64,000 nucleotides of DNA from WJJR01 sp964440935. Lineage in GTDB: Bacteria > Zixibacteria > MSB-5A5 > WJJR01. Positions within the stretch are counted from its first letter, which is position 1. Every line of letters begins with the position of its first letter. The DNA lies in NCBI GenBank assembly GCA_964440935.1, contig CAYTTY010000008.1, forward strand, positions 45,342-109,341, read 5' to 3'. Positions 25,949 to 37,182 of this stretch are shown in pieces. Under the pieces are notes generated by a model, which saw only the letters and a list, made by a program, of their open reading frames with translations, was not told where the DNA came from and did not search any database. The position numbers and the translations under genes are program-made.

Positions 25949-26725
25949 ATGAGTCAGAACACAGAACAGTCCCAGCCTCGTCGAGGTGAACGGCTCAATC
26001 GGTACTTGGCTCGGGCCGGGGTTGGTTCGCGACGCAAGGCGGACGAGTTGATCGCGGCGGGGCGGGTGCGGCTGAACGGGCAGATCGTGGAGAAGATGGC
26101 CACGTTTGTCGATGCGGACAACGATCAGGTCACCGTCGATGGAGAGCCAATTGAGCCACCGGTCAGCGAGACTGTTTGGATCGTGCTCAACAAGCTTCCA
26201 GATACGGTCACGACCCGGTCGGATGAGCAGGGGCGCACCACGATTTTCGACGGGCTGCCGAAGGTCTATTCGCGGCTCATAACGGTGGGTCGGCTTGATC
26301 GCGATACGAGCGGATTGTTGCTTCTTACCAACGATGGGGACACGGCCCATCGTCTGATGCATCCCCGTTTTCAGATCGAGCGCACCTATGAAGCCGATGT
26401 CGTGGGTGTCCCCACACGAGGTGAGATGAACACAATGCGCGAGGGGGTGTCTCTCGGCGATCCGACGCCGGGGAAGGCAGAAGCTGAGATTATCGGCCAC
26501 CACCATGATGGGGCAACCCTGAAACTGGTATTGCGTGAGGGTCGGAAACGAGAGATCAAACGACTGTGCGAAGCGGTGGGGCATCCCGTGCTTAAACTGA
26601 AACGGATCTCGTATGCCGGAATCCGCTTGAGAGGATTGGCGCAGGGACGCTGGCGCAAGCTGGACGACGATGAGATTGCGAGCTTGCGTGCAGCCGTGGG
26701 CTTGGAAGCGAATGCCGCACCGTAA
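25949..26725 (+). CDS. rluB: 23S rRNA pseudouridine synthase (RluB/RsuA family)
   Basis: 258 residues. The S4 RNA-binding domain is ERLNRYLARAGVGSRRKADE; the catalytic domain has the Asp in GRLDRDTSGLLLLTNDGD and later EGRKREIKRLCEAVGHPVLKLKR. It isomerises a uridine in 23S rRNA. ScpA-ScpB-RluB order is common in bacteria. ATG 25949 is the only sensible start before the S4 domain, but lies just after a terminator hairpin and has no ribosome site. Either readthrough or near-leaderless expression is implied. Confidence 0.9.
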   Translation: MSQNTEQSQPRRGERLNRYLARAGVGSRRKADELIAAGRVRLNGQIVEKMATFVDADNDQVTVDGEPIEPPVSETVWIVLNKLPDTVTTRSDEQGRTTIFDGLPKVYSRLITVGRLDRDTSGLLLLTNDGDTAHRLMHPRFQIERTYEADVVGVPTRGEMNTMREGVSLGDPTPGKAEAEIIGHHHDGATLKLVLREGRKREIKRLCEAVGHPVLKLKRISYAGIRLRGLAQGRWRKLDDDEIASLRAAVGLEANAAP

Positions 26726-26816
26726 TCTCCTGTGGTGTTCATTGCGCCCCATACGGAGGGCCGATATATTCAGCCGATGGGCGACGGCGCACATCTTATG
26801 TCAATGAAGGAGCATT

Positions 26817-28322
26817 GTGGGTAAGACCGACCAGACACAAACACACAACGAGCTGATTGCCAATCGGCGCGAAAAACTGAACCGCTGGCGCGCAGCCGGT
26901 ATCGATCCGTATCCGCACACATACGAACGCACGCATACATCCAAGGACGTGCTTGACCGGTCCGAAGCGCTCGAAGGACAGTCCGTTAGCGTGGCGGGGC
27001 GTATCGTCTCAATGCGTCCACACGGCAAGAGCACGTTTTTCCATATCCTCGACGGTGACGGGAAGATTCAGTGTTATGCCAAGAAAGACCAACTCGGCGA
27101 CGAGTCGTATGAACGGCTGGGCTGGCTCGATCTGGGCGACTTCGTCGGCGTGACCGGTGAGGTGTTTAAGACGCGTACGGGTGAGACGACGGTCGCGGTG
27201 CGCGAATACAAACTCCTCGCCAAGGCGCTGCGTCCGCTGCCCGAGAAGTGGCACGGGCTTGTCGACAAGGAAATGCGATACCGTCAGCGGTATCTCGATT
27301 TAGTGTCCAATGAAGAAGTGCGTGAGATCTTTCGTATACGTGCGCGGATCATCGCCGCGATCCGCAATTTCCTCGACGCGCGGGGTTTTTTGGAAGTCGA
27401 AACACCGGTATTGCAGCCGATTTACGGCGGCGCAGCGGCGCGTCCGTTTCTGACGCATCACAACGCGCTTGACGCCCAATTCTATTTGCGCATCGCGGAT
27501 GAACTGTATCTGAAACGGCTGCTGGTCGGGGGATATGAACGTGTTTACGAAGTCTGCCGCGACTTTCGCAACGAGGGGATCGACCGGGATCACAATCCCG
27601 AATTCACGATGGTCGAGTTGTACGCGGCCTATTTCGATTATCGTGATATCATGAACCTGTTTCAGGAGCTGATAATCGAAGTCACCAGCGCCGCGCGCGG
27701 CAAACCGTCGTTCGAGTTCAATGGCCGGGAAGTGGATTTGACCAAGCCGTGGCGCGAAGTGCCGCTGCTCGATATCATCAAAGAAAAGACCGGTTTGGAC
27801 TTCAGTGACCCCAATGCAGAGAAGGCGCGCCAAGCCGCGGAATCGATTAATGTCGATATACCAGACGATGCCTCGTACGGCAAAATCGTCGATGATGTTT
27901 TTTCCGAACGGGTGCAGCCGGACCTGATCGAACCGACTTTCCTGACCGATTACCCGCTGGAGATTTCGCCACTGGCGAAACGGCATCGTGAGAAGGCCGG
28001 ACTGGTTGAACGGTTCGAATTGTTCATGGCCGCACGCGAAGTCGGCAATGCGTTTTCAGAGTTAAACGATCCCGACGATCAACGGGTGCGATTTGAGGCG
28101 ATGGCCGAAGCCGCACGTCGTGGCGATGTTGAAGCGCATCAAGTCGATGAGGATTTCCTGACCGCATTGGAACACGGTATGCCGCCAACCGGCGGATTGG
28201 GATTTGGTGTTGACCGATTGACGATGACACTGACCGGACTGACGTCCATTCGCGAGGTGATTCTCTTTCCGACACTGCGGCCACTGGACAGCCATGCAAC
28301 CGAACCGTCGGCTGAAGGGTAA
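26817..28322 (+). CDS. lysS: Lysyl-tRNA synthetase, class II
   Basis: 501 residues, full length. The N-terminal OB-fold anticodon-binding domain contains VSVAGRIVSMRPHGKSTF; class II motif 2 is FRNEGIDRDHNPEFTMVE and motif 3 is GLGFGVDRLTM. It charges tRNA-Lys. The GTG start at 26817 has AAGGAG before it. The LolC/E gene follows 9 nt after the stop, a pairing seen in many diderm phyla. Confidence 0.97.
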   Translation: MGKTDQTQTHNELIANRREKLNRWRAAGIDPYPHTYERTHTSKDVLDRSEALEGQSVSVAGRIVSMRPHGKSTFFHILDGDGKIQCYAKKDQLGDESYERLGWLDLGDFVGVTGEVFKTRTGETTVAVREYKLLAKALRPLPEKWHGLVDKEMRYRQRYLDLVSNEEVREIFRIRARIIAAIRNFLDARGFLEVETPVLQPIYGGAAARPFLTHHNALDAQFYLRIADELYLKRLLVGGYERVYEVCRDFRNEGIDRDHNPEFTMVELYAAYFDYRDIMNLFQELIIEVTSAARGKPSFEFNGREVDLTKPWREVPLLDIIKEKTGLDFSDPNAEKARQAAESINVDIPDDASYGKIVDDVFSERVQPDLIEPTFLTDYPLEISPLAKRHREKAGLVERFELFMAAREVGNAFSELNDPDDQRVRFEAMAEAARRGDVEAHQVDEDFLTALEHGMPPTGGLGFGVDRLTMTLTGLTSIREVILFPTLRPLDSHATEPSAEG

Positions 28323-28331
28323 CCCAGTCTG

Positions 28332-29558
28332 ATGGGGTATGCCTCGTTCATCGCCCGCCGCTATCTGCGTTCCAAGCAGCGGCACGGGTTTCTCTCCCTG
28401 ATCACGTTGATCTCGGTATTGGGCATTATTGTTGGCACGGCCGCCCTGGTGATCGCGCTGGCAATGATGAAGGGCTTCGAGATCGAAGTGAAATCGCGCA
28501 TCGTCGGGACGACGGGACATGTCACGATCTACAACCGATTCGCCGACGGAATCACTGACTACGAGGAATTAAAGTCCCAACTGTTAGAGCATCCGTCGGT
28601 GACCGGTGCGGCGCCGTTTATTTACTACAAGGCGGCGATCTCCTCTTCGGATGACAACGACGGTGTGATTGTCCGCGGGATCGTGCCGGAGGCCGAAGCC
28701 GAGGTCACGCGCCTCGAGGAAAGCGTGCAATACGGCGATTGGCGAATGGTGCGCGACAGCGGTGCGGCGCGGCCGATTATGATGGGCATTATCCTCGCCG
28801 AGCGGTTGAATGTCGCACTGGGGGATGAGGTTGTTCTGTACAGCTTGCGGGGTGAAGCACTGACCGAGGGGCAGCCACCGCGCATCATGAAATTCGCCCT
28901 CACCGGTGTATTCGAGACCGGCATGTATGAGTACGATGCATCCCTCTGCTACGTCCGCCTCGAGGATGCGCAGAGCCTCTTCCTGCTGCCTGATCGCATC
29001 ACCGGGTACCAATTGGGTGTGGATGACTGGGATAAAGCAGGGGTGATTGCCGAAGAACTGGGAGCGACGCTCGACCCGCAGTTCTACGCGACCGATTGGA
29101 CGCAAATGCACAAGAACCTCTTTGGCTGGATGGAGATTGAAAGGCGCTGGGCGTTGGTGGCGTTGTCGTTGATTATCGCCGTGGCGGCGTTCAACATCGT
29201 CTCCACGTTGATTATGGCCGTGATCGATAAGCGGCGGGAGATCGCGGTATTGAAGACGATGGGCGTTCCCGCGCGTGGTATCAGTGCGATCTTCCAACTC
29301 CAGGGTGCGATTATCGGGATTGTAGGAACCGTGTTTGGTATCAGCTTGGGGTTAGTGATCTGCTGGTTGCAGCAGACGTTTTCGCTCGTGTCGCTGCCAC
29401 CGGAGATCTACTTCATCGACTTTCTACCGGTGCGGGTGGCGTTGTTCGATGTGCTGGCGGTGGCGGGGGTCTCATTGCTGATTTCGTTCTTGGCCACAAT
29501 CTATCCGTCGCGGCGGGCGGCACGGCTGTATCCCGTTGAGATATTGCGGTATGAGTAG
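28332..29558 (+). CDS. lolC: LolC/LolE-type ABC transporter permease
   Basis: 408 residues with one N-terminal and three C-terminal transmembrane helices around a large periplasmic domain, the MacB/FtsX fold. Signature FIARRYLRSKQRHGFLSLIT at the start, and DKRREIAVLKTMG before the last helices. With LolD it releases outer-membrane lipoproteins from the inner membrane. A single LolC/E type gene suggests a homodimeric permease (LolF-like) here. It overlaps lolD. Confidence 0.92.
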   Translation: MGYASFIARRYLRSKQRHGFLSLITLISVLGIIVGTAALVIALAMMKGFEIEVKSRIVGTTGHVTIYNRFADGITDYEELKSQLLEHPSVTGAAPFIYYKAAISSSDDNDGVIVRGIVPEAEAEVTRLEESVQYGDWRMVRDSGAARPIMMGIILAERLNVALGDEVVLYSLRGEALTEGQPPRIMKFALTGVFETGMYEYDASLCYVRLEDAQSLFLLPDRITGYQLGVDDWDKAGVIAEELGATLDPQFYATDWTQMHKNLFGWMEIERRWALVALSLIIAVAAFNIVSTLIMAVIDKRREIAVLKTMGVPARGISAIFQLQGAIIGIVGTVFGISLGLVICWLQQTFSLVSLPPEIYFIDFLPVRVALFDVLAVAGVSLLISFLATIYPSRRAARLYPVEILRYE

Positions 29559-30333
29559 AGCTCCCGATGAGGGCACCTGTAAACAAGTGATGAATTCAGG
29601 CGACATAGAGAGTATAGGCACCGCCTCCCAAACGGTGGCGGAAATGCGGGATGTGCACCGCTATTTTCAGACGCCGAATGGTGTGCTGGAAGTGCTGCGG
29701 GGTGTCGATTTACGGGTCGATTCCGGGCGTATGATCGCCATTGTCGGGGCCTCCGGTGTGGGGAAAAGCACCCTGTTGCATGTACTGGGGGGACTGGATC
29801 CGCCAACCAAGGGATCCGTAATCTGGGGGGCGCAATCACCATATGCTCTGTCCGATGATCAACGCGCGCTCAGACGCAACCGGGAAGTCGGATTTGTCTT
29901 TCAATTTCACCATCTCCTGCCGGAATTCAATGTTCAGGAGAACGTGGCGCTGCCCCTGATCATTCGCGGCGATACGATGCAGCGGGCGATGAATATGGCC
30001 GCCAACATCTTGACCGAGGTAGGACTAAACGAGCGTTTGACACATTTGCCGGGAGAGATGTCGGGGGGAGAATTGCAGCGAGCGGCGGTGGCGCGGGCTC
30101 TGGTGGGTGGCGCTCCGCTGGTGATCGCCGATGAGCCGTCGGGAAACCTCGACCGGCGCACGGCGGAACAGTTGCATGAGTTATTGGGTTTCCTAGCGCG
30201 GGAGAAGAACAGGGCGATCGTGGTTGCCACTCACAACGCGGATTTGGCCTCTCGAGCGGCGAGTGTGCTGACCGTGCGCGATGGTGCGTTGAGTGACACC
30301 GAGGGTCCGCTCGATGACGAGGTGGTCCGATAA
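29551..30333 (+). CDS. lolD: Lipoprotein-releasing ABC transporter ATP-binding protein
   Basis: An ABC ATPase with Walker A GASGVGKST, Q-loop FVFQFHHLLPEFN, signature GEMSGGELQRAAVARAL and Walker B LVIADEPSGNLD. It drives LolC. The core begins at AEMRDVHRYF (about 29640), so the N-terminus is uncertain: ATG 29551 overlaps the end of lolC, while ATG 29590 would be nearer the usual length. I use 29551 for coupling. McsA follows about 100 nt later. Confidence 0.9.
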   Translation: MSRAPDEGTCKQVMNSGDIESIGTASQTVAEMRDVHRYFQTPNGVLEVLRGVDLRVDSGRMIAIVGASGVGKSTLLHVLGGLDPPTKGSVIWGAQSPYALSDDQRALRRNREVGFVFQFHHLLPEFNVQENVALPLIIRGDTMQRAMNMAANILTEVGLNERLTHLPGEMSGGELQRAAVARALVGGAPLVIADEPSGNLDRRTAEQLHELLGFLAREKNRAIVVATHNADLASRAASVLTVRDGALSDTEGPLDDEVVR

Positions 30334-30434
30334 GGGGTCTTTTCCCCTTGCGACACACGCACACGGGGGTTTATTGAGTGCAGGACGCTGAGAACCATAG
30401 AGATAGCGGCGCCCGTAAGAGAGGTGATGACATC

Positions 30435-30965
30435 GTGAAATGCGAAAACTGCGGCAAGAACGATGCGAGTGTTCATTTCACTCAAATTCGCAATAACAAG
30501 AAAACGGAAATGCACTTGTGCAAAGAGTGCGCGAAACAGAAGGGCTTTCACAATCCACTCGATGACGTGCCGTTTCCGTTGGCCGAATTCCTGAACTCGA
30601 TGGTCAAATCAGGCGGCACGGCCAACGATCCGATTGCACGGTTGGTCTGCTCCGAATGCGGCATGCGGTTTATCGATTTTTCGCGAGTGGGACGGTTTGG
30701 CTGCGGCAACTGCTATCGTGCCTTCCGTGCACCGTTGGAAGATCTGTTTCGGAAGATCCATGGCGCCACCCGTCATTGCGGCCGAACCAACCAACAGGTG
30801 GATCATACGGTCAAAGGTGTTGTTGAAGAAGAGGTTCGTCTGAAGGACGAATTGAAACGCGCCATCGAGCGCGAGGATTTCGAGTTGGCGGCGGCGTTGC
30901 GTGATCGACTGAAAGCGTTGCCGTCACAGAGCGCGCCCACCGAGTCGGCGCAGCCGGACGGATGA
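30435..30965 (+). CDS. mcsA: McsA, activator of protein-arginine kinase
   Basis: 176 residues. Two zinc-binding units (CENCGK/CKECAK and CSECG/CGNC) are followed by a C-terminal UVR motif (KDELKRAIEREDFELAAALRDRL). McsA stimulates McsB and links it to ClpC. GTG 30435 is preferred: AGAGAGGTG precedes it and MKCENCGKN is the normal McsA beginning; a longer reading from 30378 adds 19 unconserved residues. It starts an mcsA-mcsB-clpC operon. Confidence 0.92.
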   Translation: MKCENCGKNDASVHFTQIRNNKKTEMHLCKECAKQKGFHNPLDDVPFPLAEFLNSMVKSGGTANDPIARLVCSECGMRFIDFSRVGRFGCGNCYRAFRAPLEDLFRKIHGATRHCGRTNQQVDHTVKGVVEEEVRLKDELKRAIEREDFELAAALRDRLKALPSQSAPTESAQPDG

Positions 30966-31004
30966 TGCGCCCAGACGACATGCTCTGTTGAGGAGCGATG
31001 AGCC

Positions 31005-32105
31005 ATGATGAAATCATTTGATGATCTGATAAAGCGCCCGGTGACGTGGCTGTCCGGCGACGGGGAACATGCTAATGTTGTTCTTTCGAGCCGCATCCGG
31101 TTGGCACGGAACTTGTCGAAGCATCGCTATCCGGTACGGGCCGAGCCCGATGAGGCGCGTGAAGTGGTCGAATTGGTCAAAGCGGTGGTCGACCGATCCG
31201 AGCTTGTGAAGGAAGGGATTTTCTTTAACTCGGAATCGCTGACTCCGGATGATCGTGAGATTCTGATCGAGCGTCATTTGATCTCACCCGAATTCATGCG
31301 TGATGAGGCGCCCCGGGGATTATTTGTCGACGATGATGAAGCGTCGAGTCTGATGGTCAATGAAGAAGACCACATGCGCATCCAAGCCGTCCGTTCGGGG
31401 CTCGATATTCGGCAGGCGTTGCAGCGTGCGCGCACGATCGAAGGGCGTCTGGCCGAAGGACTCGATTTCGACTGCGATACGCGGCTGGGGTTTTTGACCG
31501 CCTGTCCGACGAACGTCGGAACCGGGTTGCGCGTATCGATTATGATTCATTTGCCGGCATTGGTGTTGACCAAGGAAATGGATACGGTCCTGTCCCAAGT
31601 GAACAAATTTGGCGTCGGTGTGCGTGGATTTTACGGCGAAGGCTCCGATGTACTTGGGAATCTGTTCCAGATTTCCAATCAAACAACACTGGGACGGACG
31701 GAAGAAGATCTGGTCGATTCGCTGGAGAAGGTGACCCGCCAGTTGCTGATGTACGAGGAGAATGCACGACGCCGACTTTTCACTGATGCACCGAATCACA
31801 TTCGCGACAAACTCTGGCGGGCGTTTGGAATTCTGGCCAACGCTCGTGTCCTGAGTTCACAAGAAGTGATGAATCTGCTGTCCGCCGTCCGGCTGGGCGT
31901 AGCGATGGGCGAATCGATGGGGCTTGATTTACGCCAGGTTAACGAATTGATGCTAGCGGTACAGCCGGCGCATTTGCAGCGGCATTTTGAGAAGGAAATG
32001 ACAACCGAGGAACGCGACGTGGCACGGGCCGAAATGGTGCGTAAGATGTTGACCCGTAAACGGCCAACGCGCCGCCGTGGGCCGAAGAAGTCGGGTGAAA
32101 ACTGA
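31005..32105 (+). CDS. mcsB: Protein-arginine kinase McsB
   Basis: 366 residues of the phosphagen-kinase fold. VVLSSRIRLARNL at residue 25, the catalytic CPTNVGTGLR (about 167) and RRLFTDAPNHIRDKLWRAFG are diagnostic. McsB phosphorylates arginines on proteins, tagging them for degradation by ClpC-ClpP. GAGGAGCGATGAGCC precedes ATG. It sits 40 nt after mcsA and 124 nt before clpC. Confidence 0.96.
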   Translation: MMKSFDDLIKRPVTWLSGDGEHANVVLSSRIRLARNLSKHRYPVRAEPDEAREVVELVKAVVDRSELVKEGIFFNSESLTPDDREILIERHLISPEFMRDEAPRGLFVDDDEASSLMVNEEDHMRIQAVRSGLDIRQALQRARTIEGRLAEGLDFDCDTRLGFLTACPTNVGTGLRVSIMIHLPALVLTKEMDTVLSQVNKFGVGVRGFYGEGSDVLGNLFQISNQTTLGRTEEDLVDSLEKVTRQLLMYEENARRRLFTDAPNHIRDKLWRAFGILANARVLSSQEVMNLLSAVRLGVAMGESMGLDLRQVNELMLAVQPAHLQRHFEKEMTTEERDVARAEMVRKMLTRKRPTRRRGPKKSGEN

Positions 32106-32228
32106 GGTGTGGGAGACGTATAAGGCAAACGAAATCGGATACCTGGCCGATATCAGAGGATAGTGGTCCACGGTTTGAGTGTATAAGAAGACGGGCCACA
32201 ACTCATAGGACGAATCGAGGCGATGACA

Positions 32229-34706
<2,478 letters not shown>

Positions 34707-34753
34707 CGGTCACCGAACGGGTTGATTTTTCGCCTATAATTGCTATCTTCTCC

Positions 34754-34785
34754 AGCGCCTCCCACGTATTGTGGGAGGCGCTTTT
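34754..34785 (+). terminator. Strong hairpin between clpC and rpmA
   Basis: AGCGCCTCCCAC and GTGGGAGGCGCT pair perfectly over 12 bp with a GTATT loop, then TTTG. A TATAAT hexamer (34735-34740) without a matching -35 precedes it. It can terminate clpC transcripts; if the TATAAT is a promoter, the hairpin becomes the rpmA leader. Confidence 0.75.
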
Positions 34786-34811
34786 GAATCAGATATCGAA
34801 GGAGTAACGGT

Positions 34812-35063
34812 ATGGCTCATAAGAAAGGTGTTGGCTCTTCCCGGAACGGCCGGGACTCGAACGGCCAGAGAATGGGGATGAAGGCCTACGCGGGCGAACT
34901 GGTGACGGCCGGATCGATCCTGATCCGTCAGCGCGGCACCCGTATCCATCCGGGACGCAACGTCGGGGTTGGCAAAGACTGGACCTTGTTTGCGTTGGTG
35001 GATGGCCAGGTCACGTATGTGCCGAAAGGCAAGTCGAAGATCGTAGCGCACGTCGATCACTAA
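34812..35063 (+). CDS. rpmA: Ribosomal protein L27
   Basis: 83 residues, full length: [20 protein letters not shown] and [38 protein letters not shown] are diagnostic. L27 sits near the peptidyl-transferase centre. GAAGGAG precedes the ATG. Unusually, rplU (L21), which normally precedes rpmA, is absent; clpC lies there instead. A strong terminator follows. Confidence 0.97.
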   Translation: MAHKKGVGSSRNGRDSNGQRMGMKAYAGELVTAGSILIRQRGTRIHPGRNVGVGKDWTLFALVDGQVTYVPKGKSKIVAHVDH

Positions 35064-35087
35064 GTCGCGTCTGGCATCGATTGTTCA

Positions 35088-35116
35088 ACGCCCCGCTTCT
35101 TCGGCGGGGCGTTTTT
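35088..35116 (+). terminator. Rho-independent terminator after rpmA
   Basis: ACGCCCCGC and GCGGGGCGT pair around a short TTCTTCG loop, followed by TTTTG. Confidence 0.9.
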
Positions 35117-35161
35117 GTTGGAGTGCTTCCTTGGACCGCCGAGCCCCAACTCGGGGTGAGT

Positions 35162-35409
35162 TATAGCGGTTGTCATGAGTATTTTCCGTTTGTACGAGCG
35201 TGGCACAGGCCTCAAGGGGTGTGTTGAAAAGGTCTGAGTCGCAGTCCGAACGCACGTTGACGAGACAATCATTCGTAGGGGCGTACTGAGTACGCCCGCA
35301 CCCGCAACGGTTTACGCAAAAGGGGCGTATTCAATACGCCCCTACAATTGCATGTTCTCAGCAATGTAGCGCCTTTTTCAACGCTCCCCCTCAAGGCCCG
35401 TGGCATCCA
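35162..35409. mobile_element. MITE-like element with TATAGC ends, copy 3 (right outer end lost)
   Basis: The left end TATAGCGGTTGTCATGAG at 35162 is followed inward by GTGGCACAGGCCTCAAGG, GTGTGTTGAAAAGG, and module A (35277-35344). The partners TTTTTCAACGC, CCTCAAGG and CCCGTGGCATCC then occur in mirror order, ending near 35409. The outermost right end is missing: the M61 peptidase remnant starts there. Same nested plan as 9472-9865. Confidence 0.8.
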
Positions 35410-36004
35410 ACCGGCGACTATCATCGAACAGCAGTACTGGACCGATTGGCATGTGCGCGAACTGCCGTATGATCGTGGTGAATTGGTCGCATTGACGCTC
35501 GACGAGAAGATTCGATCAGAGTGGGACAACGAACGGTCCCTCGATGATTTCATGCACGATGTGCTTGCTGATGCCCGATGCGGACAGAAGGCATCCACCC
35601 GCGGTCTGCTGAATCGCGTGTCACAGTGGACGGGGAATGAGTTTGCGGGTCAACTGCGGGGAATCGTCATCGATGGCGCTCTGCCCACGTTGCCCGAGCG
35701 CCTTACTGAACCGTTGGCGACTTTGACCGAGACGACCGTATATGATTTTGATCCCGGCTTCGATGTCGACGAGTCGATTGATGCCGGTACTGTTATCGGT
35801 GTGCGTCAGGGTGGGCCGGCGTACGCGGCCGGTCTTCGAGACGGGCAAACACTGAGGGGGTACAGCGTCCACTTCAACGAGCCGGACAAGCAGATAACGT
35901 TGACGGTTGACGACGATGGTGCGCTGCAGGAAATCAGTTTTTATCCGCGAGGGGCATCGATGCAGGTGCCTAAGTATGTTTTGGACCAGGGGGAAAACCG
36001 TTGA
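35408..36004 (+). pseudogene. C-terminal remnant of an M61 glycyl aminopeptidase with PDZ domain
   Basis: About 198 residues starting near EQQYWTDWHVRELPYDRGELVAL, the region just after the M61 catalytic core, through DEKIRSEWDNERSLDDFMHDV and a C-terminal PDZ domain (VIGVRQGGPAYAAGLRDGQTLRG). The HExxH zinc site and the N-terminal two thirds are gone. The loss coincides with the right side of a MITE-like element; the only upstream start codons lie within that element. A palindrome covers the stop codon. Confidence 0.8.
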
Positions 36005-36167
36005 AACGGTTTTGCCATCGTGTGTCTTGTTCGCTGACACTCAGTTGAAACCGGGTGTTAAAGAGCGTCAAGTCCGCTAAAGCGGACTTCTTGCAGTCTA
36101 ACACCCGGTTTCAACCGGGTGTTTTGAGGACGACAACCAACACCTCCAAAACCGTTTCAACGGTTTT
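35994..36167. repeat. Triple-nested inverted repeat (module F)
   Basis: Outer copies AAAACCGTTGAAACGGTTTT (35994-36013) and AAAACCGTTTCAACGGTTTT (36148-36167) are each palindromic. Inside, GAAACCGGGTGTTA (about 36047-36060) pairs with TAACACCCGGTTTC (36099-36112); the centre is AGTCCGCT-AA-AGCGGACT (36071-36088). It spans the stop of the M61 remnant and ends four nt before the mutM stop. Parts recur at 58176-58310. Confidence 0.8.
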
Positions 36168-36171
36168 CCAG

Positions 36172-37062
36172 TCACCGCTCCAACTCATCAATCGATTTCG
36201 GCCAGTCTTTCTTCAGCAGCCGTGAGAGCGACCGGTCGGCGAGGAGTTTGCCGCCGGTTTGGCAGCGGGCGCAGTAGTTGGTTTCATTGTCGGCGTAACG
36301 GATGCGTTGTACCGGTGAGCCGCACACCGGGCAGGGAAGACCGAACCGTCCGTGCACAGCCATCGCATCGCGGAATGCAGTTACCGTCTCGGGGAAATCA
36401 TCGCCGACGTCATCGAGCAAACGCTGGATCCATTCATTGAGGACATCGCGTGTCGCATGATACAGATGTTCTACATCTTCATCGGATAACTTGCCCGTCA
36501 ATGTCATCGGTGAGAGGCGTGCGCGATGCAGAATCTCATCGGAGTAGGCGTTGCCGATACCGCTGAACAAGTGTGGATCGGTGAGCGCGCGTTTGAGCGT
36601 GTGGCTCTCGGAGCGCAACCGTTCTGCAAACTGCTCACGTGTCGCATCGAGCACTTCGAGTCCACCACGTTCAAAAACGCTTAACCCGTCCTCACCCGCC
36701 ACGCAATGCAACGATGCCCGACGCCGGGAGCCGGCTTCGGTGAGAAAGAGGATACCGTCGGGGAAATGAAACGCTGCCTGTGTCAATTTGCCGCCGGGCG
36801 GTTTGCTGCCGGATGGACGCCAACGCAACCGTCCGGCGATCATCAGGTGGATGACCAGAAAGAGATCGTCTTCGAGTTCAAAGACGATACGTTTGCCCAT
36901 GCGCCGCAGGCCGGTAACTCGCTTACCGTGTATAGCATTGGTTGGAGGATCGACGGAGCGTAAGAGAAATGGGTTTTTGATCTCGATCTTCTTGATCGGC
37001 TGTCCGACCACGCGTGACTTCAGGCGGTCGAGGTAGATGAGGATATCGGGCAGTTCGGGCAT
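36172..37062 (-). CDS. mutM: Formamidopyrimidine-DNA glycosylase / Nei family
   Basis: 296 residues. After Met removal the catalytic Pro begins PELPD (PELPE in most Fpg); the beta-hairpin Lys is in [10 protein letters not shown]; the helix-two-turn-helix is [12 protein letters not shown]; the zinc finger is CPVC-x16-CARC. A further 30 residues after the finger ([20 protein letters not shown]) mark a less-studied subgroup. It removes oxidised bases from DNA and cuts the strand. It is divergent from fumC across a gap of about 120 nt. Confidence 0.9.
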   Translation of the reverse strand: MPELPDILIYLDRLKSRVVGQPIKKIEIKNPFLLRSVDPPTNAIHGKRVTGLRRMGKRIVFELEDDLFLVIHLMIAGRLRWRPSGSKPPGGKLTQAAFHFPDGILFLTEAGSRRRASLHCVAGEDGLSVFERGGLEVLDATREQFAERLRSESHTLKRALTDPHLFSGIGNAYSDEILHRARLSPMTLTGKLSDEDVEHLYHATRDVLNEWIQRLLDDVGDDFPETVTAFRDAMAVHGRFGLPCPVCGSPVQRIRYADNETNYCARCQTGGKLLADRSLSRLLKKDWPKSIDELER

Positions 37063-37182
37063 GCCGTAGGATACGATACGACCGGTACTAACGTGCTGTC
37101 ACTTTCTTGCGGTGTCCCCATTCCCCGTTTGACTTCCCCTTAAAGCGCTTCTATCCATGGGTTTAGAGAAATGGAGGAGAGC

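Noticed and set aside
34722..34740. TTGATT plus TATAAT as a full promoter before rpmA
   Set aside because: The hexamers are only 7 nt apart; a -10 box alone is not sufficient evidence.
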